Shown here piece by piece: positions 10,771 to 19,917 of a stretch of 64,000 nucleotides of DNA; position 1 is the stretch's first letter, and every line of letters starts with the position of its first letter. A program made the translations under genes and the position numbers. A model generated the notes under the pieces. The model saw only the letters and a list, made by a program, of their open reading frames with translations. It was not told the DNA's origin and did no database searches. The stretch lies in the NCBI GenBank assembly GCA_900074725.1, contig LT598461.1, positions 558,001 through 622,000 on the forward strand. The letters are read 5' to 3'. Source of the stretch: Lachancea dasiensis (Eukaryota > Ascomycota > Saccharomycetes > Saccharomycetales > Saccharomycetaceae).

Positions 10771-12285
10771 AGAATGGCCCTAGCCCATAAAGACCGACCT
10801 ATCTACAATACTTCTGGCAGCTCGTGCACTGGCCCGTAAAGACCAACCCATCTACAAAACCTTCTGAAAGTTCGCGCACCTTCCGGGGCCGAACTCAATG
10901 TATTATTAACGTTACTATTTTATAGACACTCTTAATGAATCGCAAATGAAAAGATCACAAATGGTGGAGCAAGCTTCGCCAGACGACAGGTATTCTCGCT
11001 GCTCAAGAGATCCAGCGAATGTATGTCCTGTGGCGCTCGAGATCACTTTGTACCAGACTGGCGCTGGAAGTATATTGAGGGCCATGACATAATCGGCCAT
11101 TTCCAAAATGAGCCATCACCGCTCCCTCCTGACAAGCACTGGCAATAACACCATCTGCCCTATTGATCAGCCTCCGCAATTTTCTGTTGATCTTTGTGTT
11201 TTTTTTTTTTTGTTCAACCTTTTTGTCAAACCTTCAGCAGCTCTCGTTGCCTAACCTACAAAGCATTTCGACGCGGCATATCAAGACAAGCTTAGAATAT
11301 GTCTGCGTCGGGCTAAACCGTTATAAAATTTTTTGTGTATGTCCAGTGCCCTCAGGCGCACACGGCAAAAAGCTGCAGCTTTGATACACGTGGCAACTTA
11401 GCACTGTTTTTGCCCACTCCGCTTGCAAAGATATCGGACTCAGGGGCAAGCAAACCAGAACTTCAAAAAGTTTGTCCACAGAAAGCTTAGAGACATACGA
11501 GCCCCTTGAAACTATCTGAATATATGGTTAGGCTACAAGTATGTGACCACCAACTGCGTATGGTAATGATGTCAATTGGCAAATATCAGTATTGGCGCCA
11601 AAAGGGAGCTCGAGATCTCGTGCTTAGGTGAGCTCATGCCGCACCGGCTCTTACCGGGTTTCTCACTTGATTATGCATGGCTTCTCTGCATATAGTTCTT
11701 TTTCTGTGCTCGCTGCACAGAAGCCGGAAAAACGCCAGTGTTTCTCGACAGTTTATTCCGGGCCATGCCTGCAGCAGGTTTTTCCGGCTTCCATGCGTCT
11801 CCATCCCGAAGTACTGGGTGTCCAATTGACTTGGCTTCTCGGCTTAGGTGTTGTCGACCCTGCTGCGTTGATCGCGGCCTGCGCTCGCGGTGTGGCAAAA
11901 GCAGTGATGCGGGACTGTTTTTGAGTGGATTTGCGTCTGGAGGAAGCGGGCCGTTCTAGGACTGTGAATGGCTTCTTGTAGATAGTGCTTTTCGGGCGTT
12001 GCCAAATTGAAGAAGTTGGATCCATTTCCGTGGATGTGTACATTAATTATAGTTCCTACGTATCTATTTGGTGCCTGATCTACTGCCACTGCATGAGCAC
12101 AAAAAGGGCGAGTCAGCAGTATTTGGTACGAGCGAAAGAAACACTGCGATTTTGTTGAAGCCAGCAAACTACACCCCAGGATACGCCACGAGTGTTTGAG
12201 ATAGTAACTTTTGGATCAAGGACGCGGGTGTTTATAAAGAGTCGTTGCCGAATCTACTCTCTAACGACTTGTCGGTTCAACATCC
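10771..12285. other. Long intergenic region, GH81 gene to TPR gene
   Basis: About 1.5 kb without a convincing gene. It holds a 49-base direct repeat directly after the GH81 stop, a T-run near 11203-11212, and several mutually overlapping short frames at 11628-12167. The only frame with an ATG and a faintly protein-like basic composition is 11753..12043 on the minus strand (96 residues), which I do not recognise. No tRNA or snRNA signature was found. Confidence 0.5.
10783..10880. repeat. 49-base imperfect direct repeat just 3' of the GH81 gene
   Basis: The copy at 10783..10829 (GCCCATAAAGACC, CTATCTACAA, CTTCTG, CTCGTGCAC) is followed by a related copy at 10832..10880 (GCCCGTAAAGACC, CCATCTACAA, CTTCTG, TTCGCGCAC). 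Roughly four fifths of positions match by eye. It begins 12 bases after the stop codon, so it lies in the 3' UTR or terminator. Confidence 0.75.
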
Positions 12286-14145
12286 ATGAGCGTGTCCACC
12301 TCGAAAAAGCCCAGAAAACGATTAGAAAAGGGCGAAGAACTCAGGGCTCAGAAAACTGGCCCTCGCAGTACAGCATCGCAAACCGGTTTGTCACAGCCAG
12401 AAAACGCTAGCGGGGGCTGTAGCGAAAAGCTCAATGGCAGGCCGGACAGCGCTCACGAACATAGGAGCAGGGCGATGGAATTCGACCGGGTTCTAGGCGA
12501 GGCTTATAACTTATGTGGCCGTCTAGCGCTGGAAATGGGGCAGCCAGAGGCGGCCACGGCCAATTTCTCCAAGGCTGTAGAGAAGAACTCTCAAGATATA
12601 GAAGCAATAGTGGGTTATGCGCGGTCTTTGGGTCTACAATCCGGGTCGGAAGAGATCGTCATCTCCACCCTCATCGACGCTTTGAAACTCTGCGAGGATT
12701 ACACGAACTACCGGATTTGGGCCCAACTAGCGCATTCTTATTTTACATTGAGCAAACCCGAAGATGCATTTCAAAGCGTTTCGAGGGCGATAGCGGGACG
12801 TGAGGGGCAGGGCGTCAATGACCCAGAATTGTGGGTTCTTCAAAATAGAATATTGCTCCTGTGGATGGATGCTGACAGCAAGACGGGTTTGCAGACACTC
12901 GTTCCTTATTTTACCACGGCAGTCCAAGTGACCTCGAGTTGTCAGGATAGCAAGAAAGAGCTCCAGGCAAGAGTGTCGCTTGCCCAACTCTATCATAGAT
13001 TTGCATGCTACGCGGAGTCACACGCGGAGCTGATGCAGTGTCTGGCGCTGGTGCGCCAAAGTCCTCTTTTCGATCTATCGAAACCAAGTGCGATCAGTGT
13101 TGTTTGTTACCTGTATAACTTCATGAGCATCATACAGTTCAAACTGAACCAGCGTGCAAATGCTTATGGTCTTCTTCGAGAGGCAATGTGCATTCTCCCC
13201 CAAGTTTCGCGCACCAGTCGCCTGCTGGCTACCTTGGCGCAATTCTACATGATTGACGGTGATGTAACCAGCTTAGGGTCTTTGCTACCCACCTTAGTCC
13301 TAGAGCGAGAAGCTCTACTCAACGGCGATCAAGATAGGGTCTATATCTACAGCTGGATTCTGGGTAGGATATATGATATGCTTGATGATACTAAGCAAAG
13401 TTATGAGTTCTATCAGTTGGCGATAAGTTGTAAGCCTCAAGCTGCCTCCTTATGGATAGCAATAGGCTACCTTTACTTGCGAATGCGTCAATTTGAAGAT
13501 GCCCATATTGCATTTTCACACGCATTCAATTATGCCTCCAAGATTGAGAATAACGGCCACCCTTATCTGCTTCGCTTTAACCGTTTATTTGCCGCTTTTG
13601 CCTGGGTTGGGTTATCTCAGGTATCTGTGGCGACCTTTCAAAAACAAAAGGCATTGGATGCTCTACGGCAGGCCTCTGTGTTATTCGCATCCGAGGGCGA
13701 CGTTGTTCACGCGAGACAAGTTGACCAGATCTTCAGTGACGTTTTTGCATCAGTGGGGCAAAATCCCGTCTGTGTGATTATGAATGTACCACCGCAGATA
13801 CTACTAGAACTATTTCTATACTATGATGCTGGTATCTATAGTCTAGATTCTGAGATAGCTGCTAGTGGTGCTCCAGACAAAACTCTAGCTCACCGTTCGT
13901 CTCCCGTGCCACATAGTCCTGCTACACCCCTTGAAGTGGCTAATAGTCAAACCATGACGAACGGCTATGTGATCCCACATCACGTTCCTCAAGATTTTAT
14001 TCCTCAATCACTTGGTGCTTCACATGTTGTTCCTCCACCTTTATTGCATGTGGGCTCTAAGCTCGTCGATGCATTGGACTCAAATGATGATACAAATTCC
14101 GCCTATGGCCGCAGCCTAAAAAGCATCTTTCCAACTAAAATGTGA
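12286..14145 (+). CDS. TPR-repeat protein, Cyc8/Ssn6-like
   Basis: The 619-residue protein has a short basic N-terminus (KKPRKRLEKG), then helical repeats from about residue 64 to 500 with the TPR spacing of small and aromatic residues. Clear examples are AYNLCGRLALEMGQPEAATA (about 71-90) and SLWIAIGYLYLRMRQFEDAH (about 387-406). The spacing and the W-IAIGYLY pattern recall the TPR block of the Cyc8/Ssn6 corepressor, though similarity is weak and the glutamine-rich tracts of Cyc8 are absent. The C-terminal 110 residues are Pro/Ser-rich. TPRs act as protein-binding scaffolds; partner and process are unknown here. I recall no counterpart at this place in S. cerevisiae. It starts at the first ATG and is convergent with PFF1. 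Confidence 0.8.
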   Translation: MSVSTSKKPRKRLEKGEELRAQKTGPRSTASQTGLSQPENASGGCSEKLNGRPDSAHEHRSRAMEFDRVLGEAYNLCGRLALEMGQPEAATANFSKAVEKNSQDIEAIVGYARSLGLQSGSEEIVISTLIDALKLCEDYTNYRIWAQLAHSYFTLSKPEDAFQSVSRAIAGREGQGVNDPELWVLQNRILLLWMDADSKTGLQTLVPYFTTAVQVTSSCQDSKKELQARVSLAQLYHRFACYAESHAELMQCLALVRQSPLFDLSKPSAISVVCYLYNFMSIIQFKLNQRANAYGLLREAMCILPQVSRTSRLLATLAQFYMIDGDVTSLGSLLPTLVLEREALLNGDQDRVYIYSWILGRIYDMLDDTKQSYEFYQLAISCKPQAASLWIAIGYLYLRMRQFEDAHIAFSHAFNYASKIENNGHPYLLRFNRLFAAFAWVGLSQVSVATFQKQKALDALRQASVLFASEGDVVHARQVDQIFSDVFASVGQNPVCVIMNVPPQILLELFLYYDAGIYSLDSEIAASGAPDKTLAHRSSPVPHSPATPLEVANSQTMTNGYVIPHHVPQDFIPQSLGASHVVPPPLLHVGSKLVDALDSNDDTNSAYGRSLKSIFPTKM

Positions 14146-14399
14146 AACTAACACTCATTTCAAAGACCCAACATTCGAAACTTTATTTTAATAGTTCCTT
14201 GACCTTGCATTTGCTCTTTTCCTAATTAATCAAAATTTGTACTTGTTTTACTTATTATTCTAACTTCAGAATGATATCTGACTTTCACAGGCATAGTAGT
14301 CCTGGTCGAAATCATGTTTTATGGTTTGAACTATATTTCTATTGTTTACCATCCAGTATCGCTTGTGTGCGTGACAATAAAAAACCTCTATAACCATGC

Positions 14400-17255
14400 T
14401 TATAGTTCAATATAATCATTGAAGATCACCATCCCTGCTTCTCTGTTTGCATAAGAGACCGAAGCGGGAGAAAATTTCAGTAACTCATCATAAGCAGGAA
14501 CTTTACGTTTGGAGTCGCCTCCAACAATCGACACAGAGTCGTAATCGCCCCAGAAACAACGGATTTGCAACCCAAGCACATCTTTATCTTCCTCTTCTCC
14601 ATCAGCTTCTTGGCTTGAGATCTTAGGAATCCATTGTATCCCTACACGATAGAAATTCTTCTCGAAGTCAAGCTTGTGAAGTTGGAGACTATCAATGCCC
14701 TTTCCCCACTTAAAGACCTGATCGCCGCTCACGTCTTGCGATGATCCATCCGCCGCTAATAATTCTACCTGAGTCCGGTTATCGTAGTGATGTGAATTGA
14801 ACACCGTTATTTGCTTTACAGGGGACTGACCAAAAGTGAAGTCTGAATATTGAGATGAATTGAATTTGATTGAACATAGTCGATTCTCCAATGCTTTGAT
14901 CTGCAGCTCAGCATAAATCGGTTCATAAGGTGATCTTTCTGGCGCTTTTCTATTGTTTGAAAGAACTTTAACAGACATGACTTCTGTAGACCGCAATTCT
15001 TTCGCTGAACTTACGACGTTTGGAGCGGGACCGTTGTAAGTACAAGTTTCTGAACCTTGGCCGCTGGCATGACATTTTATATGCCCATTCGAGCTTTTCA
15101 CAGAAGGCATATCTTTTAGGATTCCTTCAATACCAGCGCCCTGTCGACCGAGTATGTTGACAACGGCGGATTGCTGATGTTGCGTCAAATCAATGTGCTG
15201 TGAAAATCGAAGTTTGAGAGGAGCACTACTTGTAAATGGCTCTGCGATGAAAGTCGATATGCCTGTACAAGCTGCAAGAAAAATGATCGACATGGAGGCA
15301 AAATAATTTAGTTTGTAGGAAAAGGGTAAAAGGGGCAAAGCAACCAGCATTGACCCTAGCATTGATATCAGCGAAACGTTCCATGAGGCCTGAAATCCGT
15401 CTTGACAGGTCTGGTTCACGGCGTCAAGCACTTGCGATAAACAAGTGAAAGCGAAAAACGTCGCAATCGGCACGAGGGCGAGAAACTGAAGGCTCCAATC
15501 GTAGTTGAGAGCTAGTTTCAAAATTGGGCTAACTCCTTCATTTCCAGCTTTTGAAAGTTGAGTGAGGGCACTGCTTCGAGAAGATGTTGAAGTTCGTAAC
15601 AAAGGTGCTCTCTCATCTGGCTCCTCATTAGACTGCACTTCAACAGTCGCGTCTTCTTCATGGTCATGCTCACCTCTTGAACTCAAAGACAGAGCATCGA
15701 CATTTTCCACATCCTTTCCCTTCAGAGTCGAGCACAAAAGTCCTATGATCGCACTAAGAGAAGTCAATGCAAAAAGAATTGTGAAAAGATATACGCCTGT
15801 GGCTTCATAATTGTGAGTATACAGGCGAACAGAAGCCAGCAAGAGAAGAGCCCAAAAACAGAAAGACAACTCAACTAAGGCAACTGTCTTCAGATCCTGC
15901 GTTGGTGCCACATACTCCAGGAAAGATAGAATCAAGTAGTTCACTGTAACGAAGCTCGAAAAAAACGCAAAAGTCGGCAGGAAATAGTTCCGCGAGAAAA
16001 TCAAAGGATTTTTACGGAACAGAAAGGATTTCCCACTGGTTATTACGAGATACGAGACCAAAAAACTCAAAGGGAATCTCAACCATAGCATTAGCGACTT
16101 TTGATGGGTTTTCCTCTTCGAAATAATGATTTCTAACGAAAGTATGATGAGTGGCACGACTGCCAAGAGGATACAATTGATAGTGAATAAGGTTTTGGCT
16201 TTCATGGTGATAAAAATTAATCCTAGGACATCGAAATAAATAGCCGGAACTCGATCTTCAGAATTGTCTTCCACTTTTTCAAAAGCCACAAAGTCCACTA
16301 TCTGCAAAGCAGTACTCATCATTTGCCACAACGAGGCCTTGCTTGTTTGAGAGATAGAGTCCATAGCAGTGTGGTAAAATACTCTGGGTTTATAAAATGC
16401 AATGTCCCATCCTCGTAAGCCCTTCTGTTCGTATATCTTATAGTCGGTCTCACTAGAAATGTACCGCTCGTAAAAGCCTTGCTGATACATGGAGTTTCCG
16501 AAAGGTTGCTCTTGAACTGCTTGCTTGTAAATCGACGAAGTAGCACTATCAGAAGTTCTAAAAAGTACCGCTTTATTGCCAGCACCAGCTCCCTCCAAAT
16601 TAAGAACATAGTGAACGATTTTGCTCCAAGAGTGGTTGAAAAACGCTGATGCACCCAGCAAGCCGAATTCCTCATTATTGTTGAAGTTAAAAACAACGGT
16701 TCGTAACGGTTGCTTTTCTGACAGTCTCGATAGCAGCGCCAAAAGAGTAGCGACTCCCATACCATCATCAGTTGCACCGAATCCGGTGGGAACGGAGTCA
16801 AAATGTGCGGAAACTAGCAAGCCCTCCAGACTGGGGTCTGTCCCCTCAATTTTCACCAACACATTGGACGATTCAAAGGAGATCACACGCGTCTCTTGTG
16901 AGGTTGAGTTAAAGACGTCAGGCTGTTTGAACAGAAGTCTGTTGTTAGATGTGTAGTCATCAGACACCTCCGCATAGGACACATTTTCTGTCACAGTCCG
17001 AACCTTCTGCAAGATGAAGTCATGAACTACATCATTCTTTCTCGACACATATTCATGAGGACTCTCTGTGATAGTCTGCAAGGAGAGCCAAGCATCGTCC
17101 AGCAATAATTGCTCAGGTCCCTCTGGTGTGGACCCTTCGTATCTAATTTGGTCCCATATATATAATGTTCCAATCAAACCATAAGTTACAATCAAAGAAA
17201 TGCTCAAACTAGTCTTTCTGAAGCGGCAGAGAGAGCGCAAATAGCCTCCTAACAT
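14400..17255 (-). CDS. PFF1: Pff1, vacuolar membrane M28-family metalloprotease
   Basis: Pff1 (YBR074W) is a multispanning vacuolar membrane protein with a lumenal M28 zinc aminopeptidase-like domain. The 951-residue protein has an N-terminal transmembrane segment (SLIVTYGLIGTLYIW, about 19-33) and then the peptidase domain. Its zinc ligands and catalytic residues are recognisable: HFDSVPTG and ATDDGMG (about 150-165), NNNEEFGLLGAS (about 191-202), NLEGAG, and VFYHTAMDSI. The rest has about eight further hydrophobic spans and a lumenal C-terminal domain. The start at 17255 places the first span close to the N-terminus as in the family. It is chromosome II-derived and adjacent here to chromosome IV-derived HEM12, across a long divergent region. 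Confidence 0.94.
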   Translation of the reverse strand: MLGGYLRSLCRFRKTSLSISLIVTYGLIGTLYIWDQIRYEGSTPEGPEQLLLDDAWLSLQTITESPHEYVSRKNDVVHDFILQKVRTVTENVSYAEVSDDYTSNNRLLFKQPDVFNSTSQETRVISFESSNVLVKIEGTDPSLEGLLVSAHFDSVPTGFGATDDGMGVATLLALLSRLSEKQPLRTVVFNFNNNEEFGLLGASAFFNHSWSKIVHYVLNLEGAGAGNKAVLFRTSDSATSSIYKQAVQEQPFGNSMYQQGFYERYISSETDYKIYEQKGLRGWDIAFYKPRVFYHTAMDSISQTSKASLWQMMSTALQIVDFVAFEKVEDNSEDRVPAIYFDVLGLIFITMKAKTLFTINCILLAVVPLIILSLEIIISKRKTHQKSLMLWLRFPLSFLVSYLVITSGKSFLFRKNPLIFSRNYFLPTFAFFSSFVTVNYLILSFLEYVAPTQDLKTVALVELSFCFWALLLLASVRLYTHNYEATGVYLFTILFALTSLSAIIGLLCSTLKGKDVENVDALSLSSRGEHDHEEDATVEVQSNEEPDERAPLLRTSTSSRSSALTQLSKAGNEGVSPILKLALNYDWSLQFLALVPIATFFAFTCLSQVLDAVNQTCQDGFQASWNVSLISMLGSMLVALPLLPFSYKLNYFASMSIIFLAACTGISTFIAEPFTSSAPLKLRFSQHIDLTQHQQSAVVNILGRQGAGIEGILKDMPSVKSSNGHIKCHASGQGSETCTYNGPAPNVVSSAKELRSTEVMSVKVLSNNRKAPERSPYEPIYAELQIKALENRLCSIKFNSSQYSDFTFGQSPVKQITVFNSHHYDNRTQVELLAADGSSQDVSGDQVFKWGKGIDSLQLHKLDFEKNFYRVGIQWIPKISSQEADGEEEDKDVLGLQIRCFWGDYDSVSIVGGDSKRKVPAYDELLKFSPASVSYANREAGMVIFNDYIEL

Positions 17256-18604
17256 CTCACTAAACGCCTCTTCAACTACTTATGAGCCGTTATAACAATT
17301 GGGACGAGGGAACTTAAAACGATTAACGGTTAAATTAGATATCACTTGTGACGTTAGATTATTGCTTGTAGGAGTTGGCGATTTCCCACTGAACTGACGG
17401 CGCTGGCAACCACGTCCTAATCCAAATATGTTCACCAGCGGAAAACTAGCACCACCAGGTCTATGAAGGACAGTGTGACGGCTCCGAATTGTTCGCAAGG
17501 TCTCCGAAGGAGGTACGCCAACGCGGCTTCCCGCTAATGCTAGCTACTGTATAGTGTAGTCTTTATGAAACGTCACGGTAAGAGTTTTTTATCACCTCGG
17601 TTAAACCGGGCAACTAGTGTTTTAGAATACTGATAGATATTCGATTGGCCTGGACATCAGCTAGGTCATCCAGTTCTTTGGTTGGGCGGCTAACGCACGC
17701 TATTCCCTTGCCATTGATAGAAGATACAACGTACCTGAATGAATAACTCTATAACTAGTGTCAAGATACCACCAAGGTATATGTCAAACTGGAAGACGCT
17801 GTTGGAAAACGCAGGATTATGGTTAGGCGGGGGGCCGCTAGATTTGATGAGGGACACTCAGTTCTGTGGTCGTTGCCTATGTCTAGGAAGAAAATCCCAA
17901 GCATCGTAATCGTCCAATATATTTACGATAGCAACCGGTGCCAATGCCAATTTTTGGAAGGGACCTTTTTCCAGGAGATTGTTTTGTGACGTTCAACTTA
18001 GGCTATTGAAAAGATGTGCTACTTCCTTTGACGCGGCTGGATATCCTGAGACCCTGAATCGCCCATCATCAATGATGCCAGAGGGCTGTTCCTATGTTCA
18101 TAGACATCGTTTTCCTGGACAGAGTTTCGTGACAATGGCCGTCATCCCGATTGCTCTCAATTTTCCTAATTTCTCGTCCTAACGATAACAGTAGTACCAG
18201 AAAACATCTCGCAACTCTACTACAGGTCCAGGAGAGCAATTTAAAACAACAGAACTGACCTTGGAAGCTCTTACAATTTGGTTGCCTTTTTTCCCTGACT
18301 GCCCACCAACTCATAACCTTTTTGCAAACCACCCCCCCCCCCCNNNNNNNNNNNNNNNNNNNNAACCACCCCCCCCCCCCCCCCTCCGCTTGATATCCAA
18401 TTCATGGGCAGTAGAAGGTGGTGAGGAGCCGCATCAACTGCTCGCAAGCCGCCTCTGTCCCTACAAAGCAGGATGCTCCACCACTTAATGCGATGGGCAC
18501 GTGACTTGCTTTTTTCTTTAAAACCACCATCAAGCAAAAGCAAGAGCATCCTCAACTATTAGCTCTCGCCAGTAAGCCAGTAAGCCCAGCTTTCAAGACC
18601 AATA
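17256..18604. other. Divergent intergenic region PFF1 to HEM12, with an assembly gap
   Basis: About 1.35 kb without a convincing gene. Short frames at 17280..17498 (minus) and 17979..18332 have no recognisable product. The HEM12-proximal part contains the N-gap with flanking C-runs. No tRNA or centromere motif was seen. Confidence 0.5.
18344..18363. other. Assembly gap (20 N) between two C homopolymers
   Basis: Twenty N bases lie between AAACCA plus 12 C on the left and AACCA plus 16 C on the right. The matching flanks suggest the two contig ends overlap in one poly-C tract and that no real sequence is missing. It lies about 240 bases before the HEM12 start and does not interrupt a gene. Confidence 0.98.
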
Positions 18605-19708
18605 ATGCAAGCTGTCGACCGGTCTCAGTTCCCAAAGCTGGAAAATGATCTTATTCTAAGGGCTGCTTTAGGAGAAACTGTTGAAAGACCACCTTGTTGG
18701 ATCATGCGTCAGGCTGGTCGTTACTTGCCTGAATACCACGAAGTTAAAAACGGGCGCGATTTTTTCGAAACTTGTCGGGATGCTGATGTTGCTAGTGAAA
18801 TCACTATTCAGCCTGTCAGGCGCTACGCAGGTCTTCTGGATGCAGCCATCATATTCAGTGATATCCTCGTCATCCCACAAGCGCTGGGTATGAAAGTTGT
18901 GATGGTTGAAGGAAAGGGCCCTCATTTCCCAGAGCCATTGAGGACAGAAGAAGACATGCAAAAGGTACTAGAGTATCACACGGACGTGCTCAAGGAATTA
19001 GACTGGGCCTTCAAGGCCATTACCTTAACGAGACACAAGCTCAATGGCCAAGTGCCGCTTCTAGGTTTCTGTGGTGGACCATGGACTCTTATGGTGTACA
19101 TGACCGAAGGTGGTGGATCGCGTTTATTCAGATTCGCGAAGCAATGGCTAAATCAATTCCCCGAGCTGACTCATAGGCTTCTGCAAAAGATTACTGATGT
19201 CGCTATTGAGTTCCTAGCCCAGCAAGTTGTAGCTGGTGCTCAAATGCTTCAAGTTTTCGAAAGCTGGGGAGGTGAATTGAGCTCGTCTGATTTTGATGTA
19301 TTCTGCTTGCCCTACGTGAGACAAATAAGCCAAGCACTTCCGCAAAGATTGCGGGAACTGGGTGTCACTGAAAAGATACCGATTACCATTTTTGCTAAGG
19401 GCTCTTGGTATGCCCTTGATAAGTTGTGTGACTCTGGCTACAACACTGTATCGTTAGACTGGTCCTGGGACCCCAAAGATGCTGTTAAGATCAACGCTGG
19501 CCGCGTCACGTTGCAAGGCAATCTTGACCCAGGCGTGATTTATGGTACTGATGATATCATTACCAAGAAGGTGGAAGCGATGATCACGGGCTTTGGCGGC
19601 GGAAAATCCAATTACATCGTCAATTTTGGTCATGGAACTCATCCTTTCATGGATCCCGAGAAGATCAAATTCTTCTTGCAAGAGTGCCACAGGGTAGGTA
19701 GCCTGTAA
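18605..19708 (+). CDS. HEM12: Hem12, uroporphyrinogen III decarboxylase
   Basis: Hem12 removes four carboxyl groups from uroporphyrinogen III to give coproporphyrinogen III, the fifth step of haem synthesis, in the cytosol. The 367-residue protein (family about 360) carries the signature [10 protein letters not shown] at 35-44, the [14 protein letters not shown] segment with the conserved active-site aspartate, [12 protein letters not shown], and the C-terminal [12 protein letters not shown]. It is full length from the first ATG. It corresponds to YDR047W and is followed in the same orientation by VMS1, as in S. cerevisiae. Confidence 0.97.
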   Translation: MQAVDRSQFPKLENDLILRAALGETVERPPCWIMRQAGRYLPEYHEVKNGRDFFETCRDADVASEITIQPVRRYAGLLDAAIIFSDILVIPQALGMKVVMVEGKGPHFPEPLRTEEDMQKVLEYHTDVLKELDWAFKAITLTRHKLNGQVPLLGFCGGPWTLMVYMTEGGGSRLFRFAKQWLNQFPELTHRLLQKITDVAIEFLAQQVVAGAQMLQVFESWGGELSSSDFDVFCLPYVRQISQALPQRLRELGVTEKIPITIFAKGSWYALDKLCDSGYNTVSLDWSWDPKDAVKINAGRVTLQGNLDPGVIYGTDDIITKKVEAMITGFGGGKSNYIVNFGHGTHPFMDPEKIKFFLQECHRVGSL

Positions 19709-19917
19709 ATAGTAATAAATCTTTGACAACTGCTGATTCAGTTTGACCACAACTGAACACTTGGCCCGGTGTGCTAGAGTGTCTTTATCTTGACATGCTT
19801 ACAATAACAAACTTCGTTAACGATGATGTAAAGAGTCTTGCCAAAGTTGTGCTCAACCGCTTCATCTGTATTCGTCTTCAACAGGATGTAAAACAGAACC
19901 GAATTCACGGCTAAGAT

